NCBI GenBank assembly: GCA_016185185.1
Contig: JACPOD010000108.1
Span: forward strand, 1-48,936
Length of the DNA: 48,936 bases
Source of the DNA: Sphingobacteriales bacterium
GTDB lineage: Bacteria; Bacteroidota; Bacteroidia; Chitinophagales; Chitinophagaceae
Direction of reading: 5' to 3'
Each line of letters begins with the position of its first letter. Position 1 is the stretch's first letter. A program made the translations under genes and the position numbers. The notes under the pieces were generated by a model. That model did not search any database. It saw only the letters and a list, made by a program, of their open reading frames with translations, and was not told where the DNA came from. This document shows, piece after piece, positions 1-7,864 of this stretch.

Positions 1-1120
1 CCAGTGTAAAGGTTTCTCCCGTATCAACCGGGCTTCTTCTTCCACTGGCATCCGGCTCGCCCAACTGCATTTTACTACAAACTAAACTTTTCACTTTTCC
101 CTTTTCACCTTTCACTTTCTTAGGAGCAGCTAACCAAATGATTTCACATCCATCGAGCATCGCAATGTCTAATTCATGTTGTGTACAGGGCATCTCTTCT
201 TTAGTACGGCGGTAAACCATGGTTACTTCTTTTGCACCGAGACGTTTGGCCTGTGTGGCTGCATCAATCGCCGTCATACCCATACCAATCACGGCTACTT
301 TATCTCCCACCGGAACAGAAGGAAAACCTTTTGCTCTTAAATCATAAATAAACTGAATCGCATCTACCACCCCTTCTAATTTTTCACCGGGAATTTCCAG
401 TTGCCGTGCAATACCAACACCGATGCCGAGGAAAACAGCATCGTATTGTTTCTTCAGTTCACTCAATGAAATATCCTTTCCTAATTCCTGGTTGTATTTA
501 ATTTCAATACCACCAATAGCAGTAATATAATTCACTTCATCTTCGCAGAACTGCGGTGTTACTTTATAAGCGGCAATACCATAGGTCATCAGTCCGCCAC
601 CTTTACTTTCTTTTTCATAAATGGTAACATCCACTCCTTCTCTTGACAATACATGTGCACAACTTAATCCTGCAGGACCGGCACCAACTATTGCAACACG
701 TTTGACCCCAACCCCTGAAGGGACTTTTTTTCTTTCAAAGAGTTGCCAGTTTTCTTTCATTGCTATTTCAGTACTGTATCGTTGCAACTTCGCAATTGGT
801 ATTGGTGGCTCATCCATCAAATTAAACACACAACTTCCTTCACATAATTTTTCTACCGGGCAAACTTTACTGCAACCAGCTCCCATAATATTTGACTGAA
901 AAATTGTATGTGCTGAACCTTTAATATTATTAGTAGTGATCTGCTTGATAAACTTCGGCACATCAATACTCGTGGGACAACTTTTTGTACACGGCGCATC
1001 ATAACAAAACAAACAACGATTGGCTTCCACCAGCGCTGCGTTATGCGTTTCAAACGGCGGGTGAATATCGCTGAAGTTTTGTTCGTACTGCTCAGTAGTT
1101 AACCTGTTATTTGTAATCAT
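1..1120 (-). CDS. preT: NAD(P)-dependent dihydropyrimidine dehydrogenase, PreT-type subunit (3' end outside window)
   Basis: The first 373 residues are visible. The N-terminus carries two cysteine clusters of the Fer4_20 / glutamate-synthase-small-subunit type (C36-C39-C44-C48 and C83-C87-C93-C97), which bind 4Fe-4S clusters. An FAD-binding GAGPAG motif follows at about 146-151, and a second nucleotide-binding fold has GMGMTAID. PreT passes electrons from NAD(P)H to PreA, which reduces uracil or thymine to the dihydro form; preA is probably just beyond the left edge. The start is the ATG at 1118-1120. A frame-keeping lysine-rich stretch (KVKGEKGKVK, around residue 335) looks inserted compared with the usual family sequence. 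Glutamate synthase beta subunit is the alternative for an isolated gene, but the neighbours (dihydropyrimidinase, beta-ureidopropionase) favour PreT. Confidence 0.85.
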   Translation of the reverse strand, partial: MITNNRLTTEQYEQNFSDIHPPFETHNAALVEANRCLFCYDAPCTKSCPTSIDVPKFIKQITTNNIKGSAHTIFQSNIMGAGCSKVCPVEKLCEGSCVFNLMDEPPIPIAKLQRYSTEIAMKENWQLFERKKVPSGVGVKRVAIVGAGPAGLSCAHVLSREGVDVTIYEKESKGGGLMTYGIAAYKVTPQFCEDEVNYITAIGGIEIKYNQELGKDISLSELKKQYDAVFLGIGVGIARQLEIPGEKLEGVVDAIQFIYDLRAKGFPSVPVGDKVAVIGMGMTAIDAATQAKRLGAKEVTMVYRRTKEEMPCTQHELDIAMLDGCEIIWLAAPKKVKGEKGKVKSLVCSKMQLGEPDASGRRSPVDTGETFTL

Positions 1121-1202
1121 TATTTTGAATTTTAAATTTTGAATTTTGAATTAGTTCTCAATGTGTCTCATTTAAAACTTATAATTCAAAATTTAAAATA
1201 AA
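1121..1202. repeat. AT-rich imperfect inverted repeat between preT and pydC
   Basis: The spacer starts with repeats of TTTTGAATTTTAAATTTTG (1124 onward) and ends with the complementary-looking TAATTCAAAATTTAAAATA, so it can fold on itself. Very similar elements sit in the next intergenic gaps of this cluster (2075-2117, 2700-2810, 4191-4271). It reads as a dispersed intergenic repeat rather than a gene or a classical terminator. Confidence 0.55.
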
Positions 1203-2069
1203 CTATAGTTCAGTTAGTCTTCCATAAGTCTCCGGTCTTCTGTCGCGGAAGAATTGCCATACGCTTCTTACTTCTTCAATCATATCCAAGTCAAATTCGG
1301 CAATGAGCAATTCATCTTTGTCTTCGCTGGCCTGTGCAAATATTTGTCCGCGGGGGTCAACAAAATAAGAGCTGCCATAAAACTTGCCGAGGTTCCATGG
1401 TTTTTCTTCACCCACCCGGTTGATGCAGCCCATGAAATATCCATTGGCCGCCGCATGTGCCGGCTGTTCCAGTTTCCACAGATACTGGCTCAGTCCTGCT
1501 ACCGTTGCAGAAGGATTGTAAACGATCTCCGCTCCATTCAATCCCAAACATCTTGCCCCATCAGGGAAGTGACGGTCGTAACAGATATACACACCAACTT
1601 TAGCATACCTGGTTTGAAACACCGGATAGCCTAAGTTACCGGGTTTAAAGAAAAACTTTTCCCAGAAACCACTGGTATGCGGGATATGATTCTTACGATA
1701 TTTTCCTAAATAAGTTCCATCTGCATCAATTACTGCTGCGGTGTTATACAATACACCCGCCTGTTCTTTTTCATATACCGGAACAATAATTACCATTTGA
1801 TATTTCTTTGCATACTCAGCAAGCCTGTCAGTAGTTGGACCCGGAACGGTTTCTGCTGATGCATACCATTTTGTATCCTGCCCCGGGCAGAAATAAGGTG
1901 TATTAAAAATTTCCTGCAGACAAAGAATTTGCACTCCTTTTTTTCCTGCTTCTTCAATGTATGGAATATGCTTTTGATACATTGCCTCTACAATTTCCTC
2001 AATCGTTCCTTCGCCTTCTGTTTTTGGCAAACTCATTTGTATTAAACCGGATTTGATAATTCTTGGCAT
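1203..2069 (-). CDS. pydC: Beta-ureidopropionase / N-carbamoyl-beta-alanine amidohydrolase (nitrilase superfamily)
   Basis: A 288-residue carbon-nitrogen hydrolase with the full Glu-Lys-Cys triad visible: E53 in LCLQEIF, K126 in YRKNHIP and C163 in GVYICYDRHFPD. Known family role: hydrolysis of N-carbamoyl-beta-alanine (or N-carbamoyl-beta-aminoisobutyrate) to the beta-amino acid, CO2 and ammonia, the third step of reductive pyrimidine breakdown. The length fits this nitrilase branch. No signal peptide is present, so it is cytosolic. It lies between a TMEM175-like gene (48 bp upstream) and preT (82 bp downstream) on the same strand. N-carbamoylputrescine amidase is closely related, but the presence of dihydropyrimidinase and PreT makes the pyrimidine role more likely. 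Confidence 0.85.
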   Translation of the reverse strand: MPRIIKSGLIQMSLPKTEGEGTIEEIVEAMYQKHIPYIEEAGKKGVQILCLQEIFNTPYFCPGQDTKWYASAETVPGPTTDRLAEYAKKYQMVIIVPVYEKEQAGVLYNTAAVIDADGTYLGKYRKNHIPHTSGFWEKFFFKPGNLGYPVFQTRYAKVGVYICYDRHFPDGARCLGLNGAEIVYNPSATVAGLSQYLWKLEQPAHAAANGYFMGCINRVGEEKPWNLGKFYGSSYFVDPRGQIFAQASEDKDELLIAEFDLDMIEEVRSVWQFFRDRRPETYGRLTEL

Positions 2070-2117
2070 TGGTGATTATTTTAAATTTTGAATTTTGAAT
2101 GTTAAATGAATGATTTA

Positions 2118-2699
2118 TTAATCGTTTAGTGCTTTTTCTATTTTTTTATCGGGTATCAGCCATAAGAGCGATACGGTTAAAAACATAAAGCCGGATATCA
2201 CCGGGTTGATAAAATGTGCTACAGGTATCGACAGGCTATACAACATTATTGAGCCTATTTCTTTATATCCCATTGGCCTTACGACGTCATTTACAATTTG
2301 GTTTTTCTTGTTTCCACTTACAATTGCCTTTTGTAAAATGTTATAAGCCACTGCACATAGCAAACATAAAACAGCATATGCCGTTACTGTTGTTTTTTCA
2401 AAGTGATTCTCACCCATCCAGGCAGTAGCAACCGGTACCAGCGACAACCAGAACAATAAATTAATATTGGCCCATAAAATACCTGGGGTAACTCTTGAAA
2501 TGGTGTGTACCAAATGATGATGATTCACCCAGTAAATAGCTACTCCTAAAAAACTTAATCCATAACTTAAGAACTTTGGCACCAGCGGTTTCATTATTTC
2601 CCAACTGGTTCCTTCCGGTGCTTTCATCTCCAGTACCATGATGGTGACTATGATGGCAATAACACCGTCGCTAAAAGCTTCCATTCTTGATTTGCCCAT
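2118..2699 (-). CDS. TMEM175-family (DUF1211) potassium channel-like membrane protein
   Basis: A 193-residue membrane protein that begins with the family signature: MGKSRMEAFSDGVIAIIVTIMVLE, in which the FSDG motif of helix 1 is diagnostic of TMEM175/DUF1211. About six hydrophobic helices follow, which is one TMEM175 repeat; bacterial members of this family form tetrameric leak-type K+ channels. The ATG at 2697-2699 is the only sensible start, because the motif lies right behind it. It sits between dihydropyrimidinase and beta-ureidopropionase, with no known enzymatic link to pyrimidine degradation. It may be a passenger in the operon, or may help balance charge during substrate uptake (inference only). 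Confidence 0.8.
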   Translation of the reverse strand: MGKSRMEAFSDGVIAIIVTIMVLEMKAPEGTSWEIMKPLVPKFLSYGLSFLGVAIYWVNHHHLVHTISRVTPGILWANINLLFWLSLVPVATAWMGENHFEKTTVTAYAVLCLLCAVAYNILQKAIVSGNKKNQIVNDVVRPMGYKEIGSIMLYSLSIPVAHFINPVISGFMFLTVSLLWLIPDKKIEKALND

Positions 2700-2810
2700 T
2701 GCTTTTTTCTATGTTGAATTTTGAATGTTAAATTTTAAATGAAAACGATTATTATCCGAGCAACTTCTCCATATCATTCAATATTCATCATTTAACATTT
2801 AAAATAATTC
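2700..2810. repeat. AT-rich inverted repeat between hydA and the TMEM175 gene
   Basis: The 111-bp gap contains TTGAATTTTGAATGTTAAATTTTAAATG on one side and a loosely complementary CATTTAACATTTAAAATAATT on the other, around a non-repetitive centre. It is the same family as the spacers at 1121-1202 and 4191-4271. No ORF or clear promoter is visible. Confidence 0.5.
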
Positions 2811-4190
2811 TTAAATGTACTGCTTCACTTTATTACGTTTAATAAACTGTCCGTACCCTTTCTCTACCAAACACTGGTCGTTATCAATAGCCACTTCACC
2901 TCTTAATAACACTGTTTTTATTTTACCGGTTATTTCCCATCCTTCATAGCCGCTATAATCAACATTCATGTGATGTGTTTTAGCAGAGATGGTATGTTTT
3001 TCATTCGGGTCAAGAATAACTACATCAGCATCACTTCCTACAGCTATCGTTCCTTTACGGGGAAACATACCAAATATCTTTGCCGCATTCGTACTGGCTA
3101 CTTCCACATATTTATTTAAGGTGATTTTATTTTTCACCACACCTTCACTGAACAATAATTCCATCCTGTTCTCAATAGCGGGGTGACCGTTTGGTATCTT
3201 ACTGAAATCATCTTTGCCCATTAACTTCTGTTGCCACATAAACGGGCAATGGTCAGTTGCAACCACTTGCACCAACCCTTGATTAATGCCGGCCCATAAT
3301 GTTGCCTGGTCTTTTTTCTCTCTCAAGGGCGGACTCATTACCCACTTCGCTCCATCTTCTCTTTCGTATAAAGATGCGTCAATAATCAAGTATTGAATGC
3401 AAGTCTCTACAAACATTTTTTGATTACGTCTTGTAGCATTACGTACTGCATTCAAAGCACCTTCACAGGTTAAATGCACAATATAACCAGGACAACCAGT
3501 GTAAGAAGCCATATCTACAAAACGTTCGCTTGCTTCGGCTTCTGTAATTTCCGGTTGAGATAAATAATGATAGAGCGGTGATAATTTTCCTTCCGCTCTA
3601 TGCTTGGCAATTAAATAATCAATCATATCGCCATTAGTGGCATGTACATTAATTAAACCGCCGTGTTTTTTTACTTCTTCCATCAGGCCGATCATCTGCC
3701 GGTCATCAATCATCAATGCCCCTTTATACGCCATAAATGTTTTGAAAGAAGTGATACCGTATTCTTCAATAAAAGTTTTTATCTCCTTTTTAGTCTCTTC
3801 ATTAAAATCAGTTACAGCCATGTGAAAGCTGTAATCACCCACACAATTATTATCGCTCCGGCTCTTCCAGTCGTTTAAGGCGCTTTGCAAAGATTTTCCC
3901 TGTGTCTGCAGGATGAAATCAATCACCATGGTGGTGCCGCCATATAATGCCGCTCTTGTTCCGGTTTCATAACTATCAGAAGAAAAAGTTCCCATGAAGG
4001 GCATATCCAGGTGCACATGTGGGTCAATACCACCGGGCATCACCAGTTTGCCGGAGGCTTCAATAGTTTTATCCGCACTCACCGAAAGATTTTTACCGAT
4101 GGTTTTTATCTGTTCGCCTTCAATAAAAATATCGGCCACATAATCGGCGTCCGCTGTAATAATTCTTCCGTTCTTTATTAAAACACTCAT
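2811..4190 (-). CDS. hydA: Dihydropyrimidinase (D-hydantoinase family)
   Basis: A 459-residue cyclic amidohydrolase that opens the ring of dihydrouracil or dihydrothymine to the N-carbamoyl-beta-amino acid, step two of the reductive pathway. The binuclear zinc site is complete: H58 and H60 in GIDPHVHLD, the carboxylatable lysine K156 in FMAYKG, H183 in NVHATNGD, H239 in IVHLTCEGA, and D313 in VATDHCPF. The length is normal for the family. The start is the ATG at 4188-4190, directly before the beta-strand MSVLIKNGRIITADAD that is typical of these enzymes. It is on the same strand as, and about 80 bp from, both the transporter upstream and the TMEM175-like gene downstream. A pure hydantoinase is possible but less likely in this context. 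Confidence 0.93.
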   Translation of the reverse strand: MSVLIKNGRIITADADYVADIFIEGEQIKTIGKNLSVSADKTIEASGKLVMPGGIDPHVHLDMPFMGTFSSDSYETGTRAALYGGTTMVIDFILQTQGKSLQSALNDWKSRSDNNCVGDYSFHMAVTDFNEETKKEIKTFIEEYGITSFKTFMAYKGALMIDDRQMIGLMEEVKKHGGLINVHATNGDMIDYLIAKHRAEGKLSPLYHYLSQPEITEAEASERFVDMASYTGCPGYIVHLTCEGALNAVRNATRRNQKMFVETCIQYLIIDASLYEREDGAKWVMSPPLREKKDQATLWAGINQGLVQVVATDHCPFMWQQKLMGKDDFSKIPNGHPAIENRMELLFSEGVVKNKITLNKYVEVASTNAAKIFGMFPRKGTIAVGSDADVVILDPNEKHTISAKTHHMNVDYSGYEGWEITGKIKTVLLRGEVAIDNDQCLVEKGYGQFIKRNKVKQYI

Positions 4191-4271
4191 AGCGATTTAT
4201 TTTGAATGTTGAATTTTAAATTATGAATGAAAATCTTCCATTTAAAATTCAAAATATAAAATTTAAAATAG
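4191..4271. repeat. AT-rich inverted repeat between the NCS1 gene and hydA
   Basis: The spacer holds TTTTGAATGTTGAATTTTAAATT followed, after a short centre, by ATTTAAAATTCAAAATATAAAATTTAAAATA. The two halves are roughly complementary, matching the other AT-rich spacers of this cluster. Confidence 0.5.
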
Positions 4272-5741
4272 TTATTCCCTTTTCATCAATAACCAATATA
4301 ACAATCCGCTCACAAAAAAACCTACAAACCACGCATAATTATATAAATGACTAATCCATTCCGGCACTGCGTCTGTACCAATCAATTTAACGGTAACTAA
4401 AAAGCCGGGGACATTCGGTAAAATACCGAGCAACAATGCAAAGATGGCTTTATAATTTATTCCATTGGAGAAACTATAGTTTCCGTGTTTGGAATAAAGG
4501 TCGTTCAGCATCAGTGTTTGCTTTCTTATAAAATAATAATCTGCAATCATAATACCACCAACCGGTCCCAGCAAACTGGAGTACGCAATTAACCAGGTAA
4601 AAATATAACCATTAGGGTCGGCAATTAATTTCCATGGAAAGATTAATACACCAATGATACCGGTAATATATCCGCCATTACGAAAACTTATTTTCTTTGG
4701 AGCCAGGTGTGCAAAATCATTAGCAGGACTTACAATATTGGCAGCAATATTTGTGGCGAGTGTTGAAATAGCCACAGCAATCATTGCAAATGTTACCATC
4801 ATTTTATTTTCAAACTTCCCGGCTAATGCCACAGGATCCCAAATGGTATTGCCATATACTATTGCAGTGGCTGATGTTACTACTACTCCAATAAAAGCAA
4901 ACAATGTCATGGATGGTGGTAAGCCAATCATCTGTCCACGTATCTGTGCTTTTTGTGATTTAGCATAACGGGTAAAATCAGGAATATTTAAAGAAAGTGT
5001 TGCCCAAAAACCAACCATCCCTGTTAATGCGGGAAAAAAATAATTCCAGAATGCAGGTCCTGTTAATTTCGTTGGCTGGTCTAAAATGGGGCCTAACCCA
5101 TTGGCTGCACTAATAGCCCAGAATAATAATGCTAAGGCTGCTGCTGGTAAAAAGAAAGCTTTAAATACTAATAACTTTCTTATACTTTCTACGCCGAGAT
5201 AAACTACAAACATGTTGAGCAGCCAGAAGAGTAAAAAACATATCATCGGTATGGCCTGCGGAAATAAAGAATGATTATCTATTTCAAGTAAAGATGAATT
5301 CCAAGCTCTTAATATGTTGTAGATAGAAGCACCACCAATCCATGTTTGAATACCAAACCATCCACAAGCTACAATGGCACGAAGGATAGCGGGAATGTTT
5401 GCACCGGTAGTACCAAAACTTGCTCTTGCAAAAACAGGAAACGGAATACCATACTTAGCACCAGCATGACCATTTAATATCATTGGTATTAATACAATGG
5501 TGTTACCGAGAAAGATAGTGAGTATCGCCTGCCACCAGTTCATTCCTCCACCAATGAGGGAACTTGCCAGCATATACGTTGGTATGCACAAGCTCATGCT
5601 GATCCACAGTGCGGCATAGTTCCATGTTCCCCATGTACGTTTGGTTTTGGGAACAGGAGCTAAATCATCGTTGATAAGAGCCCCCCCACCCCCCAAAGGG
5701 GGGATAAAAACGTCGGACAATTCTGTTTTTGCAATATCCAT
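4272..5741 (-). CDS. NCS1-family nucleobase:cation symporter (uracil/allantoin/hydantoin type)
   Basis: A 489-residue transporter with about twelve hydrophobic helices. It carries recognisable NCS1 sequence: the N-terminal NDDLAPVPKTKRTWGTWNYAALWISMS region before helix 1, PFPVFARASFG, and CGWFGIQTWIGGASI in the substrate-site helices. Characterised NCS1 proteins (Mhp1, PucI) import hydantoins, allantoin or uracil with Na+ or H+, so here it most likely feeds the dihydropyrimidinase pathway. The first ~30 residues include IPPLGGGGAL, encoded by a GC-rich dispersed palindrome (5678-5708) that has been read in frame. The family core begins after it, so the insertion is probably tolerated in the cytosolic tail. 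The exact substrate cannot be told from sequence alone. Confidence 0.88.
   Translation of the reverse strand: MDIAKTELSDVFIPPLGGGGALINDDLAPVPKTKRTWGTWNYAALWISMSLCIPTYMLASSLIGGGMNWWQAILTIFLGNTIVLIPMILNGHAGAKYGIPFPVFARASFGTTGANIPAILRAIVACGWFGIQTWIGGASIYNILRAWNSSLLEIDNHSLFPQAIPMICFLLFWLLNMFVVYLGVESIRKLLVFKAFFLPAAALALLFWAISAANGLGPILDQPTKLTGPAFWNYFFPALTGMVGFWATLSLNIPDFTRYAKSQKAQIRGQMIGLPPSMTLFAFIGVVVTSATAIVYGNTIWDPVALAGKFENKMMVTFAMIAVAISTLATNIAANIVSPANDFAHLAPKKISFRNGGYITGIIGVLIFPWKLIADPNGYIFTWLIAYSSLLGPVGGIMIADYYFIRKQTLMLNDLYSKHGNYSFSNGINYKAIFALLLGILPNVPGFLVTVKLIGTDAVPEWISHLYNYAWFVGFFVSGLLYWLLMKRE
5678..5708. repeat. GC-rich palindromic element inside the NCS1 N-terminus
   Basis: AGCCCCCCCACCCCCCAAAG followed by GGGGG, the dispersed element found about ten times in the window. 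It is read in frame here and gives the Pro-Pro-Leu-Gly-Gly-Gly-Gly segment of the transporter. Its AGCCCCC end faces the body of the gene. Confidence 0.75.
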
Positions 5742-5769
5742 TATAAATTAAAATTTCAGGGATTCATAA

Positions 5770-5797
5770 AGTCCCCCTTTGGGGGATTTAGGGGGCT
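5770..5797. repeat. GC-rich palindromic element at the aminotransferase stop codon
   Basis: AGTCCCCCTTTGGGGG-ATTT-AGGGGGCT. The TAA stop of the aminotransferase (5788-5790) is formed by the element itself, so the last residues (Ala-Pro) are element-encoded. CCCCC-AAA-GGGGG forms a tight hairpin just after translation ends. Confidence 0.8.
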
Positions 5798-7167
5798 GTA
5801 TTTTCATCTGCTATTTTGATTGCTTCGCTGATGATGGCTAATCCTTCATCAATTTGTTCTTTGGTTACACTTAATGGAGGCGCTACAAAAATGAAATTCC
5901 ATCTTACAAAAGTGTACATGCCTAATTCTTTAATTTTGGCAGCTACTTTATTCATCACCAGCATTTCATCTGGCTTGGCGTTGAATGGAGCCATTGGTTC
6001 TTTCGTTGTTCTGTTCTTTACTAATTCAAAACAACCTAATAAACCGGTATTACGCCAGTCGCCGATGGATGGATGTTGTTGTTTTAATTTTTCCACCTGC
6101 TGGTTCATGTATTGTTCCATGGCCAAGCAGTTTTCAATTAAGCCATCATCTTCATATATCTTTAATGTTTCCAATGCAGCGGCACAGGCAACAGGATGGG
6201 CTGAATAAGTAAGTCCCAATGGCAATACGGCATCATCATATTTAGCAGCAATTTTATCACTCACCTGCAAACAACCGAAGGGAAGATAACCGCATGTCAA
6301 TCCCTTTGCCATGGCAATCATATCAGGAATGATTCCATGATTCTCAAAACCAAACCATTTACCTGTTCTTCCCAACCCACTCATCACTTCATCCATAATC
6401 ATTAAGATGCCATGCTTCTGTGTAATTTCTCTTACTGCTTTTAAATATCCTTTTGGATATTGCAAACAACCCGATGTACCCGATTCACCTTCTAATAAAA
6501 TAGCAGCAATATTATTTGGACCTTCGTAAGCAATCACTCTTTCTAAAGATGCTACTGCTTCTTTCAATAAATTTTCTTCACCATATTCCCAGCGATATAA
6601 ATAAGGTAAATCAAAATGAACAAAGTTTGGCGACTGCTGTGCATCTACCGGTAATTTGCGTGGGTCACCACCGGCAGATATTACTCCCATCGTTGCGCCA
6701 TGATAAGATTGATAACGGGTTAATATTTTATGACGGCCGGTGTATAACCTCGCCAGCTTAATTCCATTTTCAATAGAAGTGGCGCCGCATAAAGTAAAAA
6801 ATGATTTATTCAAATCACCGGGACAAATTTCTGCCAATCTCTTTCCCAAATCAGCACGGGCTTTGGTAACACAGCTCGGAGTAACATATGCCACTTCCTG
6901 CATTTGTTTTACCACTGCAGCAGTCACCCGTTGATTACCATGACCAATGTTTACATTCATCAATCCCGATGAAAAATCGATGATGCGATTCCCATCATAA
7001 TCGTATAGGTAAACACCCCCTGCATATTTCACTGCAATGGGATTGGTACCTTTTTGTTTGCTCCAGCTAAACAAAGTATAATCCTGGCTATCCTGGATTA
7101 TGGCGCCCCCTTCCCCTAAAGGGGTGTCTTTTATTACTTCAGTTTGAGTTTTAAGTTTTACAGTCAT
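5788..7167 (-). CDS. Class III (omega) aminotransferase, probably beta-alanine/beta-aminoisobutyrate transaminase
   Basis: A 459-residue PLP-dependent aminotransferase of fold type I. Visible features are the cofactor-binding Asp (D259 in MIMDEVMSGLGRTGKWFGFE), the Schiff-base lysine K288 in MIAMAKGLTCGYLPFG, and the phosphate-binding GAT...SYHGAT region near 128-158. Proposed step: transfer of the amino group from beta-alanine or beta-aminoisobutyrate to a keto acid, giving malonate or methylmalonate semialdehyde, the substrate of the dehydrogenase encoded upstream. The beginning (TPLGEGGAII, residues 15-24) and the end (Ala-Pro-stop) are both encoded by copies of the GC-rich palindrome. The exact amino donor is inferred from neighbours; other omega-transaminase roles cannot be excluded. 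Confidence 0.85.
   Translation of the reverse strand: MTVKLKTQTEVIKDTPLGEGGAIIQDSQDYTLFSWSKQKGTNPIAVKYAGGVYLYDYDGNRIIDFSSGLMNVNIGHGNQRVTAAVVKQMQEVAYVTPSCVTKARADLGKRLAEICPGDLNKSFFTLCGATSIENGIKLARLYTGRHKILTRYQSYHGATMGVISAGGDPRKLPVDAQQSPNFVHFDLPYLYRWEYGEENLLKEAVASLERVIAYEGPNNIAAILLEGESGTSGCLQYPKGYLKAVREITQKHGILMIMDEVMSGLGRTGKWFGFENHGIIPDMIAMAKGLTCGYLPFGCLQVSDKIAAKYDDAVLPLGLTYSAHPVACAAALETLKIYEDDGLIENCLAMEQYMNQQVEKLKQQHPSIGDWRNTGLLGCFELVKNRTTKEPMAPFNAKPDEMLVMNKVAAKIKELGMYTFVRWNFIFVAPPLSVTKEQIDEGLAIISEAIKIADENTAP
7103..7127. repeat. GC-rich palindromic element inside the aminotransferase N-terminus
   Basis: A diverged copy (GCGCCCCCTTCCCCTAAAGG then GGTGT). It is translated in frame as Thr-Pro-Leu-Gly-Glu-Gly-Gly-Ala near residues 15-22, closely resembling the Pro-Pro-Leu-Gly-Gly-Gly-Gly-Ala made by the copy in the NCS1 gene. 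Confidence 0.6.
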
Positions 7168-7210
7168 TTTAAATTATATTATTTGAATTCTATTTTGTAA
7201 ATATTTTCAT

Positions 7211-7233
7211 AGCTCCCTTTAGGGTTGGGGCTA
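7211..7233. repeat. Diverged GC-rich palindromic element at the ORF6N stop codon
   Basis: AGCTCCCTTTAGGGTTGGGG followed by CTA. The CTA is the TAG stop of the ORF6N gene read on the minus strand. Layout and orientation match the other copies that abut stop codons, but the sequence is degraded. Confidence 0.5.
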
Positions 7234-7797
7234 ATTTCCTTTGAATCCGATTCTTTCTCTTTCCTCCCACTTTCTTTGCGATGCTTTTTCATCTAATAAA
7301 TTTTCCATCGCATCGTAAATCTGGTTTAACTGCACATCATGTTCACCTATTCTTTCTTTTATTTGTTTGAGCTGTTCCCGCAAATTATTTTCCTGAATCA
7401 GCACTCTTCTTATTTCCACAAAGGCCCTCATAATGGCAATGTTCATAGCAATGGCTTTATCGGAGTTTAGGATTCCACTTAGCATGGCAACACCCTGTTC
7501 CGTAAAAGCATAAGGCGTAATATTTATATTCCTTTTGCTTTGGGATGCGGTCACAAATTGTGACCGCATGGTACTTTGAACTTCAGATGTGGTCACAATT
7601 TGTGACCGCATGTATTCCCATTCATCTGGCATAAGTCTGAACATAAAATCTTTGGGGAATCTTTTAATATTTCTTTTCACTGCCTGGTTTAAAACCTTTG
7701 TTCCAACCTCGTAAAGAGCTGCAAGGTCAAAATCTAGCATAACCCGTTCACCCCTTAATTCATAAATCCTGTTCTGAATAGATTTAATGATTCGCAT
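7231..7797 (-). CDS. ORF6N-domain (KilA-N-related) DNA-binding protein
   Basis: A 188-residue protein with the ORF6N signature: RIYELRGERVMLDFDLAALYEVGTK, then NQAVKRNIKRFPKDFMFRL and YAFTEQGVAMLSGILNS. The C-terminal third is charged and probably coiled-coil (about 130-175). ORF6N proteins are DNA-binding proteins common in phages and in Bacteroidota chromosomes, often as possible autoregulators. Two copies of a near-perfect palindrome, GGTCACAAATTGTGACC, lie inside the gene. They encode a repeated MRS-Q-(I/F)-VT segment (about residues 63-86), and a third copy lies 43 bp upstream of the start. The gene interrupts the pyrimidine cluster between the dehydrogenase and the aminotransferase. No catabolic role is evident; it may be an insertion or a local regulator. 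Confidence 0.8.
   Translation of the reverse strand: MRIIKSIQNRIYELRGERVMLDFDLAALYEVGTKVLNQAVKRNIKRFPKDFMFRLMPDEWEYMRSQIVTTSEVQSTMRSQFVTASQSKRNINITPYAFTEQGVAMLSGILNSDKAIAMNIAIMRAFVEIRRVLIQENNLREQLKQIKERIGEHDVQLNQIYDAMENLLDEKASQRKWEERERIGFKGN
7545..7569. repeat. 25-bp palindrome containing GGTCACAAATTGTGACC (copy 2, in ORF6N coding region)
   Basis: The 17-bp core is at 7549-7565, with 4 further matching bases on each side (ATGC...GCAT), making a 25-bp inverted repeat about a central base. The core is the same as the upstream copy at 7840-7856. Confidence 0.7.
7591..7607. repeat. Palindrome GGTCACAATTTGTGACC (copy 3, in ORF6N coding region)
   Basis: Same core as 7549-7565 and 7840-7856 but with the central base inverted. 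It is offset by 42 bp from copy 2, so the coding segment looks internally duplicated. Confidence 0.7.
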
Positions 7798-7839
7798 ATT
7801 TTAAGGTTTTGGTTAGCGGCTTAATTTTTTAAGACTTTT

Positions 7840-7856
7840 GGTCACAAATTGTGACC
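7840..7856. promoter_or_regulatory. Operator-like palindrome upstream of the ORF6N gene
   Basis: GGTCACAAATTGTGACC is a 17-bp inverted repeat about one central base. It lies 43 bp before the ORF6N start codon and 8 bp beyond the stop of mmsA. Its exact core recurs inside the ORF6N gene. Position and symmetry fit an autoregulatory binding site, which is an inference. Confidence 0.45.
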
Positions 7857-7864
7857 TTGAAAAT

